Below, one piece after another: positions 27,113 to 36,121 of a DNA stretch of 64,000 bases. The notes below the pieces were generated by a model that was not told where the DNA came from, ran no database searches, and saw nothing but the letters and a program-made list of their open reading frames with translations. Made by a program: the position numbers and the translations under genes. Numbering within the stretch: position 1 is the first letter of the stretch; each line of letters begins with the position of its first letter. Source of the DNA: Flavobacteriaceae bacterium (lineage in GTDB: Bacteria; Bacteroidota; Bacteroidia; Flavobacteriales; Flavobacteriaceae); NCBI GenBank assembly GCA_004762155.1, contig SIHP01000003.1, positions 186,001-250,000 on the forward strand. The letters run 5' to 3'.

Positions 27113-27534
27113 TGAAAATAGAGCATTGTAAAACTGAAGAAGAACGTACAGTTATTTTAGATGGAATCAATGCGTATAACGATAGTAAAACGTCTCGTAT
27201 TTTAGAAGAAGTTCATCAACCTATAGAATTACTAGCTAAAAACGACAAAAATGAAATTGTTGGAGGCGTTTTAGGATATGTTGGGTATTATGCAGGTTTT
27301 AAGATTAATATACTTTGGATGCGAGAAGATACAAGAGGTTCTGGTTTAGGATCTCAATTATTAAAACAAGCAGAAAAAGAAGCGAAGTTATTAGGTGCAA
27401 AGATTGTATTATTAGATACTTTTTCTTTTCAAGCAGAAGACTTTTATATTAAAAATGGCTACAAAGTTTTTGGAAGAATAGAAGATTATCCCAAAAAACA
27501 TCAAGAATTGATTTTTTTGAGAAAGAATCTATAA
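27112..27534 (+). CDS. GNAT family N-acetyltransferase
   Basis: 140 residues. Acetyl-CoA binding motif A is REDTRGSGLGSQLLKQAEKEA near residue 75, preceded by the strand with GYYAGFKINILWM, followed by LLDTFSFQAEDFYIKNGYKVFGRIEDYP. This arrangement is the small GNAT type related to YjdJ-like histone acetyltransferase homologues. The acceptor is unknown. Coupled to pssA (TAATG), although no functional link is obvious. Confidence 0.85.
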   Translation: MKIEHCKTEEERTVILDGINAYNDSKTSRILEEVHQPIELLAKNDKNEIVGGVLGYVGYYAGFKINILWMREDTRGSGLGSQLLKQAEKEAKLLGAKIVLLDTFSFQAEDFYIKNGYKVFGRIEDYPKKHQELIFLRKNL

Positions 27535-27540
27535 TTAAAA

Positions 27541-27587
27541 GAATACCCTAAATTAATAATGAAAACGAAATTTAATTTAAGGTATTC
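27541..27587. terminator. Convergent-gene inverted repeat, probable terminator
   Basis: GAATACC (27541-27547) pairs with GGTATTC (27581-27587), and the inner TAAATTAA pairs with TTAATTTA across a single mismatch. It is a low-GC stem of 15 pairs between convergent genes, without a long T run. Confidence 0.55.
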
Positions 27588-27598
27588 AAAAATGAGAA

Positions 27599-28465
27599 TT
27601 ATTCTTCTTCTTCATCACCATTTATTTGTTCTATAATTGTGCTCTGTATTTTATCTTTATTGTCATCAAACATTTTAGCCCATTTATCCCAAGTTTTTTT
27701 TCTTGCATTTACTTCATTAACCGTAAAACTGATAGATTCTATTTTATTTACAATAGGAATGTATCTAAAAATCTGATTTTTAATAAAAACAGGATTAGTT
27801 TTTTTTCCTCTAGGAATGACGTTATTAATTTCAATAGGATCTAGTTCTACTTCTTGTAATAGACCTTTATCATCAAACGATTTTACAGTTATTTGTATAA
27901 GAAGATTAACTTTATGATGTTTGTTTTTCAATTTAACATCTGTAAAGTTGTAAATATAATTATCAAGTTTCAAGATTTTAAAGTTGGTGTCTTTTTCAAG
28001 GTCATGTAAAGAAAAGTTGATAGCTAGATTAACCACTGAGTCTTTACGATTTTTACAATACCTAGCATAGGTTAAGTTTTTGTCGTTAAGTGAGTTGATA
28101 ATATGAGAGAACTCTTTTGATTTATTCTTATTTTGTTTTATTAAGTTGAATTTAGCACCATGACTTTTGGCAAACTTTTGTGGCTTGTAAACAAGCTTAC
28201 TAATATTATTCAATATTACAGGAATTACTTGTGCTAAAATTTGGCCTTGTAAACTTTTAATTTGAGAAGCTTTGTTTGTTAGTGAATCTTTTTTCTTGCT
28301 AATAAAAATTGTTGACTTAGCTTTTATACAGCCTCTAGGTTTCACAGATTTATGAATACTATCGTAAGAGTAATACGTTGTGGTTTTTGGAGGATTTTTT
28401 TTCTGTCCATAAAAAAATGAACAAACAAAAAAGAAAAGTAAACATGTTAGTTTTTGAGTTTTCAT
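27599..28465 (-). CDS. Secreted protein, unknown function
   Basis: 288 residues from the ATG at 28465 (MKTQKLTCLLFFFVCSFFYGQ), which gives a clean signal peptide; a frame to 28510 would overlap the response regulator gene. The mature protein is lysine and asparagine rich, with a basic N-terminal third and an acidic tail (DGDEEEE). I do not recognise a family. It lies 16 bases downstream of the response regulator and may be part of its operon. Confidence 0.6.
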   Translation of the reverse strand: MKTQKLTCLLFFFVCSFFYGQKKNPPKTTTYYSYDSIHKSVKPRGCIKAKSTIFISKKKDSLTNKASQIKSLQGQILAQVIPVILNNISKLVYKPQKFAKSHGAKFNLIKQNKNKSKEFSHIINSLNDKNLTYARYCKNRKDSVVNLAINFSLHDLEKDTNFKILKLDNYIYNFTDVKLKNKHHKVNLLIQITVKSFDDKGLLQEVELDPIEINNVIPRGKKTNPVFIKNQIFRYIPIVNKIESISFTVNEVNARKKTWDKWAKMFDDNKDKIQSTIIEQINGDEEEE

Positions 28466-28481
28466 ATTGTTTGATTTGGTA

Positions 28482-29123
28482 TTAAAAATCATATTTTTTA
28501 TCAATAGCATATTTAATTAAATCATTACTACCAGAAAGGTTAAGTTTACGAATCATGTTTTTTCTATGCGTATCTACTGTAGTTTTGGCAATAAATAGTT
28601 CTTCTGAAATTTCTTTGGATGTTTTAGCACCTGCTATTAACTGTAAAATTTCTTTTTCTCTTTTAGATAAGATTTGTTTATCAGGTTTTCCAACAGTTAC
28701 ATTATTATCAATATAATCGTTCATAAAATTAAACGCTACATTCGGATCAAAAAAAGTATCTCCTTGGGCAACACTAACAATCGCTTTTGAAAGCATTTTA
28801 ATCCCAGAATTTTTTAAAAGATAACCAGAAGCACCTGCGTTTAACATTTGTTTTATAGCATCTGGCTGATCAAACATGGTTAACGCCAAAACATAAATAT
28901 GCGGAAATTGTTTTTTTATAGCTTTAGTAGCTTCAATTCCGTCCATTTTAGGCATTCTAATATCAGTAATAACTAATTTAGGTTGTTTTAAATGTACTAA
29001 TTTTACCAAATCTTCACCATTATTTACAGTTCCAATAATGTTTACGTTTTCATCGTATTCAAAAAAAGATTTTACACCATCAATTAACATTTGATGATCC
29101 TCAGCCATAACAATAGTTATCAT
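28482..29123 (-). CDS. NarL/LuxR-type response regulator
   Basis: 213 residues from the ATG at 29123 (MITIVMAEDHQ), the conserved receiver start. Receiver: acidic pair ED at residues 8-9, phospho-acceptor Asp in VITDIRMPKMDG near 54, Lys in LLKNSG near 104. A GerE-type helix-turn-helix is at 145-205 (LSKREKEILQLIAGAKTSKEI). It pairs with the kinase 64 bases upstream. Expected to control a small regulon, perhaps including the downstream secreted protein. Confidence 0.92.
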   Translation of the reverse strand: MITIVMAEDHQMLIDGVKSFFEYDENVNIIGTVNNGEDLVKLVHLKQPKLVITDIRMPKMDGIEATKAIKKQFPHIYVLALTMFDQPDAIKQMLNAGASGYLLKNSGIKMLSKAIVSVAQGDTFFDPNVAFNFMNDYIDNNVTVGKPDKQILSKREKEILQLIAGAKTSKEISEELFIAKTTVDTHRKNMIRKLNLSGSNDLIKYAIDKKYDF

Positions 29124-29187
29124 AAATTTGGTTTTTATCAAAAATACTAAAAGATGAAAAGAAAAGAGTACCTAAGAATAGGTATTC

Positions 29188-31131
29188 TTATACAGGAACA
29201 TTAATAAGTATTGATGCGCCTTTACCTAAAGTAGAATCAACTTCAAAAGTTCCTTTTAAATGTTTTACTCTTGTTTTTATAGAACCTAATCCCATTCCAT
29301 CATTTTTCAGTTTGGAGGTATTAAACGTAAATCCTTTACCGTTATCTTCAATAATAATATTTAAATTATTATCATATAAAGACAAGTTAATAGTAGCATT
29401 TGTAGCTTCTGCGTGTTTAATAATATTGGTTGTTAATTCTTGAATAATTCTAAAAACAGTAAGTTCTAAGCTATTTTCTAAGCGTTTTTCTAAACCAAAA
29501 TCTAAAACTTCAATACTAATTTTATTAGCATCAGATATTTTTTCTGCCATTATTTTTACAGCAGTTAATAATCCTTTATTAGCAATTACGCCAGCATTTT
29601 TTGCATGTGCTAAATTTCGTACTTTAAAATATGTTTCATCAATTAGCTTTTCTGTTTTTAAGTATAAAGCTTCTTGATTAAAATGCTTCTTTTCTCTATT
29701 TAGCTTTAAGTTTTCAAAATGTAATTTTAGTGTAGCTAAAACACTACCAATATTATCGTGTAAGTCTTCTGCAATACGAATTCTTTCTTTTTCTTGTCCA
29801 TTTACCATAGCATTAATAGTGGTAATTTCTTGTTCTTTTAAAAGCGTAATGTTTTTTTGTTTTTCAAGCTCTTTTTGTTGTTCAGCAAACAAACGTTTTC
29901 TTTTGGAGTTTTTTATATTTTGATAATAGATTATTCCACCAAAAAACAAAATTGCTAACGCGCCATAAAATAAATTCTGATTTTGTTTTCTTTTGGCTTC
30001 ACTTGTTAAGTTTTCTTGTTTTAATTGTAGGTTCTCTATTTCTTTTTCTTTGGTTTTATTTTTAACTTCTAGAGCAGAGATGAGATTATTTTGATTTTTG
30101 AAGTTTAATTTCAGACTACTGTGAAAAGCATTTTTCATTGACAAAAAAGCAGAATCCTGTTTGTTTAAACCGTTATAAATATCACTCACATATAGATTAT
30201 ATACAAAATCATTTTTTGTGGGATTTAGTTTGCTTTGGTATTTTTTTACTTTTTTTAATTCATTAAAGGCCTTTTTGTGATATCCTTGTAAACTTAAATT
30301 TCTAGATATTTCTTTTATATTTTCATATTTGTATTTATTAAAATAGATACTGTTTTCTTTATTTAATAATTCTAACTCCTTTAAAAAGAAGTCATAACTT
30401 TTGTCATACTTTTTATAATATATAAAACTAAGAGCTTTAACATGAAAATATTCTATAAACAGCTTATTATCTTTTTTTAGTAAAAAAGTGAGGCTGTCTA
30501 TTTTTTTTATCAATTTTTCTGTGATTAATTTTTTGTCTTCTATGTTTTCTTTTCCTTTTAAAATTCCCATTTCATTTAGATAGATTTTATTTAAATAATA
30601 TTTAAACAAATAGGTTTTATTTGTTTTTATTAAATCATATAGTTCATCTAAATAATTGATGATATTATCATCTTTATTAATTATACCTTGACGATATATG
30701 GAAATTATTTGTAATAAAAATTCTCTTTGTAAAATTGAATTAGACTCTTTTTTAGATAAAATTAAACCTTCATGAGCTCTGTCATATGCTGTTATTCTAT
30801 TGTTATTAAAAAACAATTCGTTTTCGGTTGCTAGTAATAAGTCAATTAAGTCTAGTTTTTTACCTAAACTTAGTTTATTGTTAATATTATCAAAATACAG
30901 TTGATAATTATGATTCTCAAAGCCATTGTTTTTTTTTAAGTCAAGGTATATTATTAGTTTGCGCTTAACGTTTTGATCTTTTAAAAAGTTAATTTCATTA
31001 AGGGCTTTTGAAAAGTTAAATATGTGAATGTTTTCAAAAAAAGTAGCAAGCGAAACACTACTTTTATCTTTTTGAGAATAAATAAAAGTAGTGTTAATAA
31101 TAATTAAGAAGAGAATTTTTTTTAATGTCAA
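29188..31131 (-). CDS. TPR-type sensor histidine kinase (HisKA_3), TTG start
   Basis: 647 residues. Start is TTG at 31131, opening a signal peptide (TFIYSQ); the first internal Met is far downstream. Periplasmic residues 20-375 are helical and TPR-like, followed by one membrane helix near 390-405, a coiled coil, and the HisKA_3 box ERIRIAEDLHDNIGSVLATL with the phosphorylated His near 458. The HATPase domain ends with DNGKGF and GMGLGSIKTRV. This is the common Bacteroidetes layout pairing with a LuxR-type regulator. It starts two bases after the stop of the 175-residue gene. Confidence 0.88.
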   Translation of the reverse strand: MTLKKILFLIIINTTFIYSQKDKSSVSLATFFENIHIFNFSKALNEINFLKDQNVKRKLIIYLDLKKNNGFENHNYQLYFDNINNKLSLGKKLDLIDLLLATENELFFNNNRITAYDRAHEGLILSKKESNSILQREFLLQIISIYRQGIINKDDNIINYLDELYDLIKTNKTYLFKYYLNKIYLNEMGILKGKENIEDKKLITEKLIKKIDSLTFLLKKDNKLFIEYFHVKALSFIYYKKYDKSYDFFLKELELLNKENSIYFNKYKYENIKEISRNLSLQGYHKKAFNELKKVKKYQSKLNPTKNDFVYNLYVSDIYNGLNKQDSAFLSMKNAFHSSLKLNFKNQNNLISALEVKNKTKEKEIENLQLKQENLTSEAKRKQNQNLFYGALAILFFGGIIYYQNIKNSKRKRLFAEQQKELEKQKNITLLKEQEITTINAMVNGQEKERIRIAEDLHDNIGSVLATLKLHFENLKLNREKKHFNQEALYLKTEKLIDETYFKVRNLAHAKNAGVIANKGLLTAVKIMAEKISDANKISIEVLDFGLEKRLENSLELTVFRIIQELTTNIIKHAEATNATINLSLYDNNLNIIIEDNGKGFTFNTSKLKNDGMGLGSIKTRVKHLKGTFEVDSTLGKGASILINVPV

Positions 31132-31133
31132 AA

Positions 31134-31661
31134 TTAAATAACATTACATAATCCGACTACACAAAATCCTCCGCCACTGGCAGCTTTATCTCCGCGTTTT
31201 ATTTTTCCTAAATAATCTTGAGATAATTCAGATTCTAAACTATAAGGAGTTTTACGATTTCCAACATTCCATTTTTTAGATTGAATAAAATTTTCTTCTG
31301 ACACTAAGTATTTCGGTAAATCTTTTTCACTGAGAGAGTGTCTTTCAAAAATTAATTTTTGTCCTTTTTTTAATTTTATAGTTGGTATTTTTATGTCTTC
31401 TATATCTCCTATTTCAATACCAGTTAATATTTTAATATGGTGATAATCTCCTTCTTTTTCTTCGTGTATAGAGACTTTTTTTACACTGATTCGTATGTTT
31501 CCTTTGTAAGTAATACTTTCAAAAAAAATCGAGTAATTATCATCTTTTAGTTTAGTAAATCTTGCAAAAACACAATAAAAAGATCCCATTTCTTGAGAAG
31601 CTAATATTAATTGGTTTTTCCCGGTATTTTCTAAATTAATAGTGGTTGCGTAATCCATCAT
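31134..31661 (-). CDS. Uncharacterised kinase-coupled protein with Gly/Cys C-terminal tail
   Basis: 175 residues (ATG at 31661 or 31658). No signal peptide and no membrane helix. The body is rich in beta strands and charges with Cys near residue 29. The extreme C-terminus, after a basic KIKRGDK segment, is ASGGGFCVVGLCNVI: three glycines, then two cysteines four residues apart. I know no family with this architecture. The gene begins the operon with the histidine kinase and response regulator, two bases before the kinase start, so the products are probably functionally linked (ligand, sensor partner or modified peptide precursor). Confidence 0.6.
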   Translation of the reverse strand: MMDYATTINLENTGKNQLILASQEMGSFYCVFARFTKLKDDNYSIFFESITYKGNIRISVKKVSIHEEKEGDYHHIKILTGIEIGDIEDIKIPTIKLKKGQKLIFERHSLSEKDLPKYLVSEENFIQSKKWNVGNRKTPYSLESELSQDYLGKIKRGDKAASGGGFCVVGLCNVI

Positions 31662-31712
31662 ACTATAGTAGTTTTTAAATATGTAACAAATATCAAAAAA
31701 AATAAATAAAGA

Positions 31713-31736
31713 AAACTACCTATATGTAGGTAGTTT
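31713..31736. promoter_or_regulatory. 10-bp palindrome in divergent intergenic region
   Basis: AAACTACCTA pairs with TAGGTAGTTT around TATG. It lies 52 bp upstream of the 175-residue protein start and 173 bp upstream of the divergent TTG-start gene. Since both genes are transcribed away from it, it cannot be their terminator; an operator or leader hairpin is more likely. The rest of the 247-bp gap shows no other clear element. Confidence 0.5.
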
Positions 31737-31908
31737 CTAATACTTAAATATAAGTAAAAATTAGATTAATTTAAATACTAGAGCAAAAAAACTAAAATAA
31801 ACTAGTGGCTGTATTTATAATAAATGGTATAAGGTCATAGTCGCTTTATTATTAAGAGAATCGTCACAATTAATTTATATAAACTGTATATTTATACCAA
31901 AAAAGGTA

Positions 31909-33141
31909 TTGAAACAGTTAATTATTATATTTTTTCTATTTATAGAATTTTTATCGGCCCAAGAATATAAACAAAAGCTAGCAAATGATATTTGTGATTG
32001 CTTTGATGAAAAAAAATCAAAAGAAATTTCACAGGATGAAAAATTCTTGGATTGCTATAAAGAAAAGGCGATTAAATATAAAGAAAGTATGAACCTGTCT
32101 TTTGATAAAAGTATTGCTTATGATCCTGTAAAATTTGCTGAAGCTTATAATACGGGAGAAAAACAGTTAAAAGAAATTCGGGATTTATTAAGTAATAAAT
32201 GCTCATCCTTCATAAGAATGTCTGAGGAAGCAAAAAAAACAGATAAAAAATTTTTACAAAAAATATCTAATACTATTTGTAAATGTTTAGAAAGAGATAC
32301 GACAAAAGCTTCTTTGTTAAAAAGAGTTGAAATTTGTTACAAAGATTATGAGAGTAAACATCTTGATGAAATTAAACTTTATTTAAGTAAAAGATCAGGA
32401 TTTCAAGTTAGAAAAGTTAAAAAGTATTCGTTAGAGATGCTTTCTAAGGTGTATGCTATGACGATGAAGGACTGTAAATTGTTATCTCATTTACCAGATA
32501 TTTACGATGTAAAAAAAGATTTAGTAAAACAAACATGCGATTGTATTACAGCTAAAGAAAAAGTTAAACGTGAAAATGCATCTAATTCTAATATTCATTC
32601 AGAATGTTATAAAGAGGTCTTGAACAAAAATAAAAGCAACATAGAAAATGTTTTTTTTATAGATAAAATGATAAATATGAAGAATTCAGAATCTAAAAAA
32701 GTCTCTGAAATTTTTATTTTTGATACTCAAACTGAATTACTTCATCAATGTAGCCCATTTTTAAAATCTTTTGATAGGTCTAATAATATTGCTTTAGAGA
32801 ATTTAAGAAATAAAGCAAATAAATATACAATGGATTCTCTTGATTTAGAAATAAAGAATAAGTCATTGAGAAATACTTTTTGGGCACGAGGTATAAGATA
32901 CCTTGCACTAGGGCATTTAAATAAATCTGAACAAGATTTATTAGCTGCTTTAGAAATGTCTTCAAATAAAGGAAATATTATTCAAGCTCAATTTTTTTTA
33001 GGTTGGTGTTATGAATCTCAAAAGAGATATAAAGAGGCTGTAGCTATGTTTCAAGAAGCATATAAATCAACTAATAAAAAGATGTTTTTATTAAGGTTAG
33101 AATCAGCTAAAAGTAAAATGAACAAGGTAGATAATAAATAA
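31909..33141 (+). CDS. Secreted triple Cys-repeat protein with C-terminal TPR, TTG start
   Basis: 410 residues. Start is TTG at 31909, preceded by AAAAAAGG and opening a signal peptide (FLSAQ). Three modules of about 100 residues share a CxC motif, a CYK and a later single Cys: ICDCFDEK / LDCYKEK / KCSSF; ICKCLERD / EICYKDY / DCKLL; TCDCITAK / SECYKEV / QCSPF. Each could hold two disulfides. Residues about 325-400 form two TPR units (LALGHLNKSEQDLLAALE and FLGWCYESQKRYKEAVAMF). The function is unknown. It diverges from the kinase operon and may respond to it. Confidence 0.7.
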   Translation: MKQLIIIFFLFIEFLSAQEYKQKLANDICDCFDEKKSKEISQDEKFLDCYKEKAIKYKESMNLSFDKSIAYDPVKFAEAYNTGEKQLKEIRDLLSNKCSSFIRMSEEAKKTDKKFLQKISNTICKCLERDTTKASLLKRVEICYKDYESKHLDEIKLYLSKRSGFQVRKVKKYSLEMLSKVYAMTMKDCKLLSHLPDIYDVKKDLVKQTCDCITAKEKVKRENASNSNIHSECYKEVLNKNKSNIENVFFIDKMINMKNSESKKVSEIFIFDTQTELLHQCSPFLKSFDRSNNIALENLRNKANKYTMDSLDLEIKNKSLRNTFWARGIRYLALGHLNKSEQDLLAALEMSSNKGNIIQAQFFLGWCYESQKRYKEAVAMFQEAYKSTNKKMFLLRLESAKSKMNKVDNK

Positions 33142-33214
33142 GCAGAAACAGGAGTTTTAGTCTCATTTGAAATAGATCTTTAAATAATTACTTACTTACG
33201 AAGTTGAATTTCCT

Positions 33215-33895
33215 CTAGTGTAATGTTAATATAGTTAATACTATACCTAGTAAAACAGCCATAAATTTTTTAAAATCGAATTTATGATTTTCTGTACTTT
33301 CAAAAAGTATAATCGTAGAAATATGTAAGAAAACTCCAATAATAAACGCGTTTATTATTGTATAATGTTTACCTATTAATGAAACGTTCTCAGCAATAAA
33401 ATAACCTAATGGGCTCATTAGACTGAATAGTAACAAGAAACTAAAAACAATTTTTTTAGTGAATTTTGCGTGTAATAAAAAAGTTGTTAAAACAATTGCA
33501 ATAGGAATTTTATGAACTACAATAGCCATTAATAAGTTGTGATTAGTAGCATCAATAGGTAGCCCTTCTGAAAAAGCATGCAAACACAAACTAACAAATA
33601 ATAACCAAGGAAACTTATTTTTGTCTGAATGTAAATGAATATGCCCATGTTCAGCTCCTTTAGAAAAAGACTCTAAAACTGATTGTATTAAAATTCCAAC
33701 TAAGATTAAAATACCTATCTGTTTTGTGTTTTCCGAATGTTCATAAACTTCAGGTAATAAATGTAAAACAGTAACAGATAATAAATACGCACCACTAAAA
33801 GCTAATAAAAGACTTACAAAAGTTTTACTAGGTTTTAACCATAAAACTAATAGCGCGCCAATTAGTACAGAAAGTATTAAGAGTAAATATGTCAT
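33215..33895 (-). CDS. ZIP family metal transporter
   Basis: 226 residues, eight membrane helices. The metal-binding helices IV and V carry HAFSEGLPIDATNHN and HKIPIAIVLTTFLLHAK, the ZIP signature (H, E and H, P). A His-rich cytoplasmic loop (HGHIHLHSDKN) sits between helices III and IV. Imports Zn(II) or related divalent metal. It starts at the stop codon of the methyltransferase gene (1-base overlap), with no apparent functional link. Confidence 0.88.
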   Translation of the reverse strand: MTYLLLILSVLIGALLVLWLKPSKTFVSLLLAFSGAYLLSVTVLHLLPEVYEHSENTKQIGILILVGILIQSVLESFSKGAEHGHIHLHSDKNKFPWLLFVSLCLHAFSEGLPIDATNHNLLMAIVVHKIPIAIVLTTFLLHAKFTKKIVFSFLLLFSLMSPLGYFIAENVSLIGKHYTIINAFIIGVFLHISTIILFESTENHKFDFKKFMAVLLGIVLTILTLH

Positions 33896-34620
33896 TATTT
33901 AGCTACTAAAATTAATCTATCAGAATTCTGTCCGTCAAAAGGACTTAAAGAATAATCACCAAAAACAGCAGTAATTTCTAAACCAGCACTTTTAAAGTAA
34001 GATTTCATTTTTTCAATAGCAATATATTTAACTTTTTCAGTATAAGTATGGTAAGTGTTATTTGCGAAAAAAGAAATGTTTTTTTGTATAAAACCATTTT
34101 TTAAATCTCGTTCTATTTCAAATACTATTCCGTCTACTTCTTTTGTTTCTTTTTCGACTAAATTATTTACAACTTTAATTACGTTTAAAAAATCTAATAC
34201 TAAAAAGCCATCTTTTTTTAAACCATTTTTCATTGCTTTTAAAACAGTAAGATCTTCTTTATCATCATCAAAATATCCAAAACTCGTGAATAAATTAAAA
34301 ATAGCATCGTATTTTTTTTCTAAAGGTATACGCATATCCCAAACTTCAAAATTTAAGGTATCGTTTTCAAATTTCTTAGCATGTTCAATACTATTTTCGC
34401 TTAAATCACCTCCAGAAACTGTGTATCCTAAAGAGTTTAAGTAAATACTATGTCTTCCTTTGCCACAAGGTAAATCTAAAATATGAGCAGTTTTAGGAAG
34501 TTTTAAATACGATGTGATTTTTTGCATAAAAAATTGAGCATCTACATCGTTTCTGTGTTTGTATAAAGTGTGGTAATAAGGCGTGTTAAACCAAGCGCTA
34601 AACCAATCTGTTGTTTTCAT
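33895..34620 (-). CDS. Class I SAM-dependent methyltransferase
   Basis: 241 residues. Motif I ILDLPCGKGRHSIYL near residue 47, acidic loop SGGDLSENSIEHAK near 70 and motif IV DAIFNLFTSFGYFDDD near 108 mark the methyltransferase fold of the Methyltransf_25 type. The N-terminus TDWFSAWFNTPYYHTLYKHRN is a conserved Bacteroidetes feature of this family. Substrate unknown. Confidence 0.85.
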   Translation of the reverse strand: MKTTDWFSAWFNTPYYHTLYKHRNDVDAQFFMQKITSYLKLPKTAHILDLPCGKGRHSIYLNSLGYTVSGGDLSENSIEHAKKFENDTLNFEVWDMRIPLEKKYDAIFNLFTSFGYFDDDKEDLTVLKAMKNGLKKDGFLVLDFLNVIKVVNNLVEKETKEVDGIVFEIERDLKNGFIQKNISFFANNTYHTYTEKVKYIAIEKMKSYFKSAGLEITAVFGDYSLSPFDGQNSDRLILVAK

Positions 34621-34866
34621 ATGTGATATTGGTCGACAAAAATACTGAAAACTTAACAGTTAAAAATGATTTTGTATATAGAATTTATGTTATCAAATTA
34701 TTTATTACTTTTTATGCCTTTTATTGATGTTAAATTTCACAAAAAAATAGTCAAATTAAATTCAAAAATGAACAATAAAATATTAAACAAGACGCTCTTG
34801 TTTATTCTTAAATATCGGAATTTTCAATTTTTTAATCATTCAATAACTAATACATGAATTAAACCG

Positions 34867-34874
34867 TATTTTTG
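34867..34874 (+). promoter_or_regulatory. -7 box of the THUMP methyltransferase gene
   Basis: TATTTTTG, an exact TAnnTTTG match, 17 bp upstream of the ATG and followed by C as in the extended consensus. The 245 bp before it (34621-34866) show no gene I trust. Confidence 0.65.
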
Positions 34875-34891
34875 CAGCATAAAATTACTCA

Positions 34892-36073
34892 ATGGATAAA
34901 AATTTTAAAATGGTTGCCACTACCATTTCTGGTTTAGAAGAAGTATTGGCAGATGAGTTACGTAAGTTAGGAGCGCAAGATGTAAAAGAAGGAATTAGAT
35001 GTGTATACTTTAGTGGAGACAAAGGTTTTTTATATAAAGTAAATATAGCGTTACGTACTGCAATTAGGATTTTGAAGCCTATTAAAAAGAGTAAAATTTT
35101 TGATGAAGAAGATTTATATGAAGCAATACAACGTGTAAAGTGGGAACGTTTTTTAGATGTTGACGGAACTTTTGCTATTGATGCTGTAGTACATTCTAGA
35201 AATTTCACAACGAATTCTCATTATATTTCTTTAAAATCTAAAGATGCAATTGCTGATTATTTTGTACATAAATATAAAAAGCGTCCGAATGTAGATTTAA
35301 AATACCCAGATATTAAAGTACATATTCATATTCATAAAGAATGGTTAACGATTTCTTTAGATAGTTCTGGAGAATCTTTACATAAAAGAGGGTATAGAAG
35401 TGCAACAAACATTGCTCCAATAAATGAAGTTTTAGCAGCAGGTTTAGTGTTGTTGTCTGGTTATAAGGGTGATGAAAACTTCATAGATCCTATGTGTGGT
35501 TCTGGTACTATTTTAATAGAAGCTGCTATGATTGCTAATAATATACCAGCAAACATAAACCGTAAACATTTCGCTTTTGAAAATTGGAAAGATTATGATG
35601 AGGATTTGTATTTTGTGATTCAAGATTCTTTGTTGAAAAAAATTCGTAGTTCTCATTTTAAAATAATGGGCTTTGATAAAGCACCTTCAGCTGTAACAAA
35701 AGCAAATCAGAATATAATAAATGCAAATTTAGATGAGTTCATTGGTGTACATCATGTAAATTTCTTCAATTCTAAAAAAGAAGTATTTGGTAAAACAAGT
35801 ATTGTTTTTAACCCACCTTATGGTGAGCGATTAAATATTGATACTGAAGAGTTTTATAGAAAAATAGGTGATACGTTAAAGCATAATTATCCAGATTCTA
35901 CTGCTTGGCTAATTACATCAGATATTCAAGCTTTAAAACATGTTGGTTTACGTACATCTAAAAGAATACCTATAAAAAATGCCGATTTAGATTGTCGTTT
36001 TGTAAAGTATGAATTATACGAAGGAAGTAAAAAATTAAAAAGACAAGTTTCTTTTAACGAGGAAGAAGAATAA
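34892..36073 (+). CDS. THUMP-domain RNA methyltransferase (RlmL N-domain/YpsC-like)
   Basis: 393 residues. N-terminal ferredoxin-like and THUMP domains (about 1-165) precede a Rossmann methyltransferase domain with FIDPMCGSGTILIEAAMIANN near residue 200 and the catalytic NPPYGERL near residue 308. This motif set marks N2-guanine methylation, as in 23S rRNA m2G2445. It lacks the second methyltransferase of enterobacterial RlmL, so it is the single-domain form. Confidence 0.88.
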   Translation: MDKNFKMVATTISGLEEVLADELRKLGAQDVKEGIRCVYFSGDKGFLYKVNIALRTAIRILKPIKKSKIFDEEDLYEAIQRVKWERFLDVDGTFAIDAVVHSRNFTTNSHYISLKSKDAIADYFVHKYKKRPNVDLKYPDIKVHIHIHKEWLTISLDSSGESLHKRGYRSATNIAPINEVLAAGLVLLSGYKGDENFIDPMCGSGTILIEAAMIANNIPANINRKHFAFENWKDYDEDLYFVIQDSLLKKIRSSHFKIMGFDKAPSAVTKANQNIINANLDEFIGVHHVNFFNSKKEVFGKTSIVFNPPYGERLNIDTEEFYRKIGDTLKHNYPDSTAWLITSDIQALKHVGLRTSKRIPIKNADLDCRFVKYELYEGSKKLKRQVSFNEEEE

Positions 36074-36106
36074 AAAAAAGCGCTGTTTTAAACAGCGCTT
36101 TTTTTT
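36072..36106. terminator. Intrinsic terminator
   Basis: AAAAAAAAGCGCTG/CAGCGCTTTTTTTT stem that begins within the stop codon of the methyltransferase gene; also serves the convergent pentapeptide-like gene. Confidence 0.88.
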
Positions 36107-36121
36107 ATGTATTTTCTCTCT

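Noticed and set aside
34666..34857. 63-residue plus-strand gene before the THUMP methyltransferase
   Set aside because: AT-rich leader sequence with no composition or motif of a real protein; ends before the promoter box.
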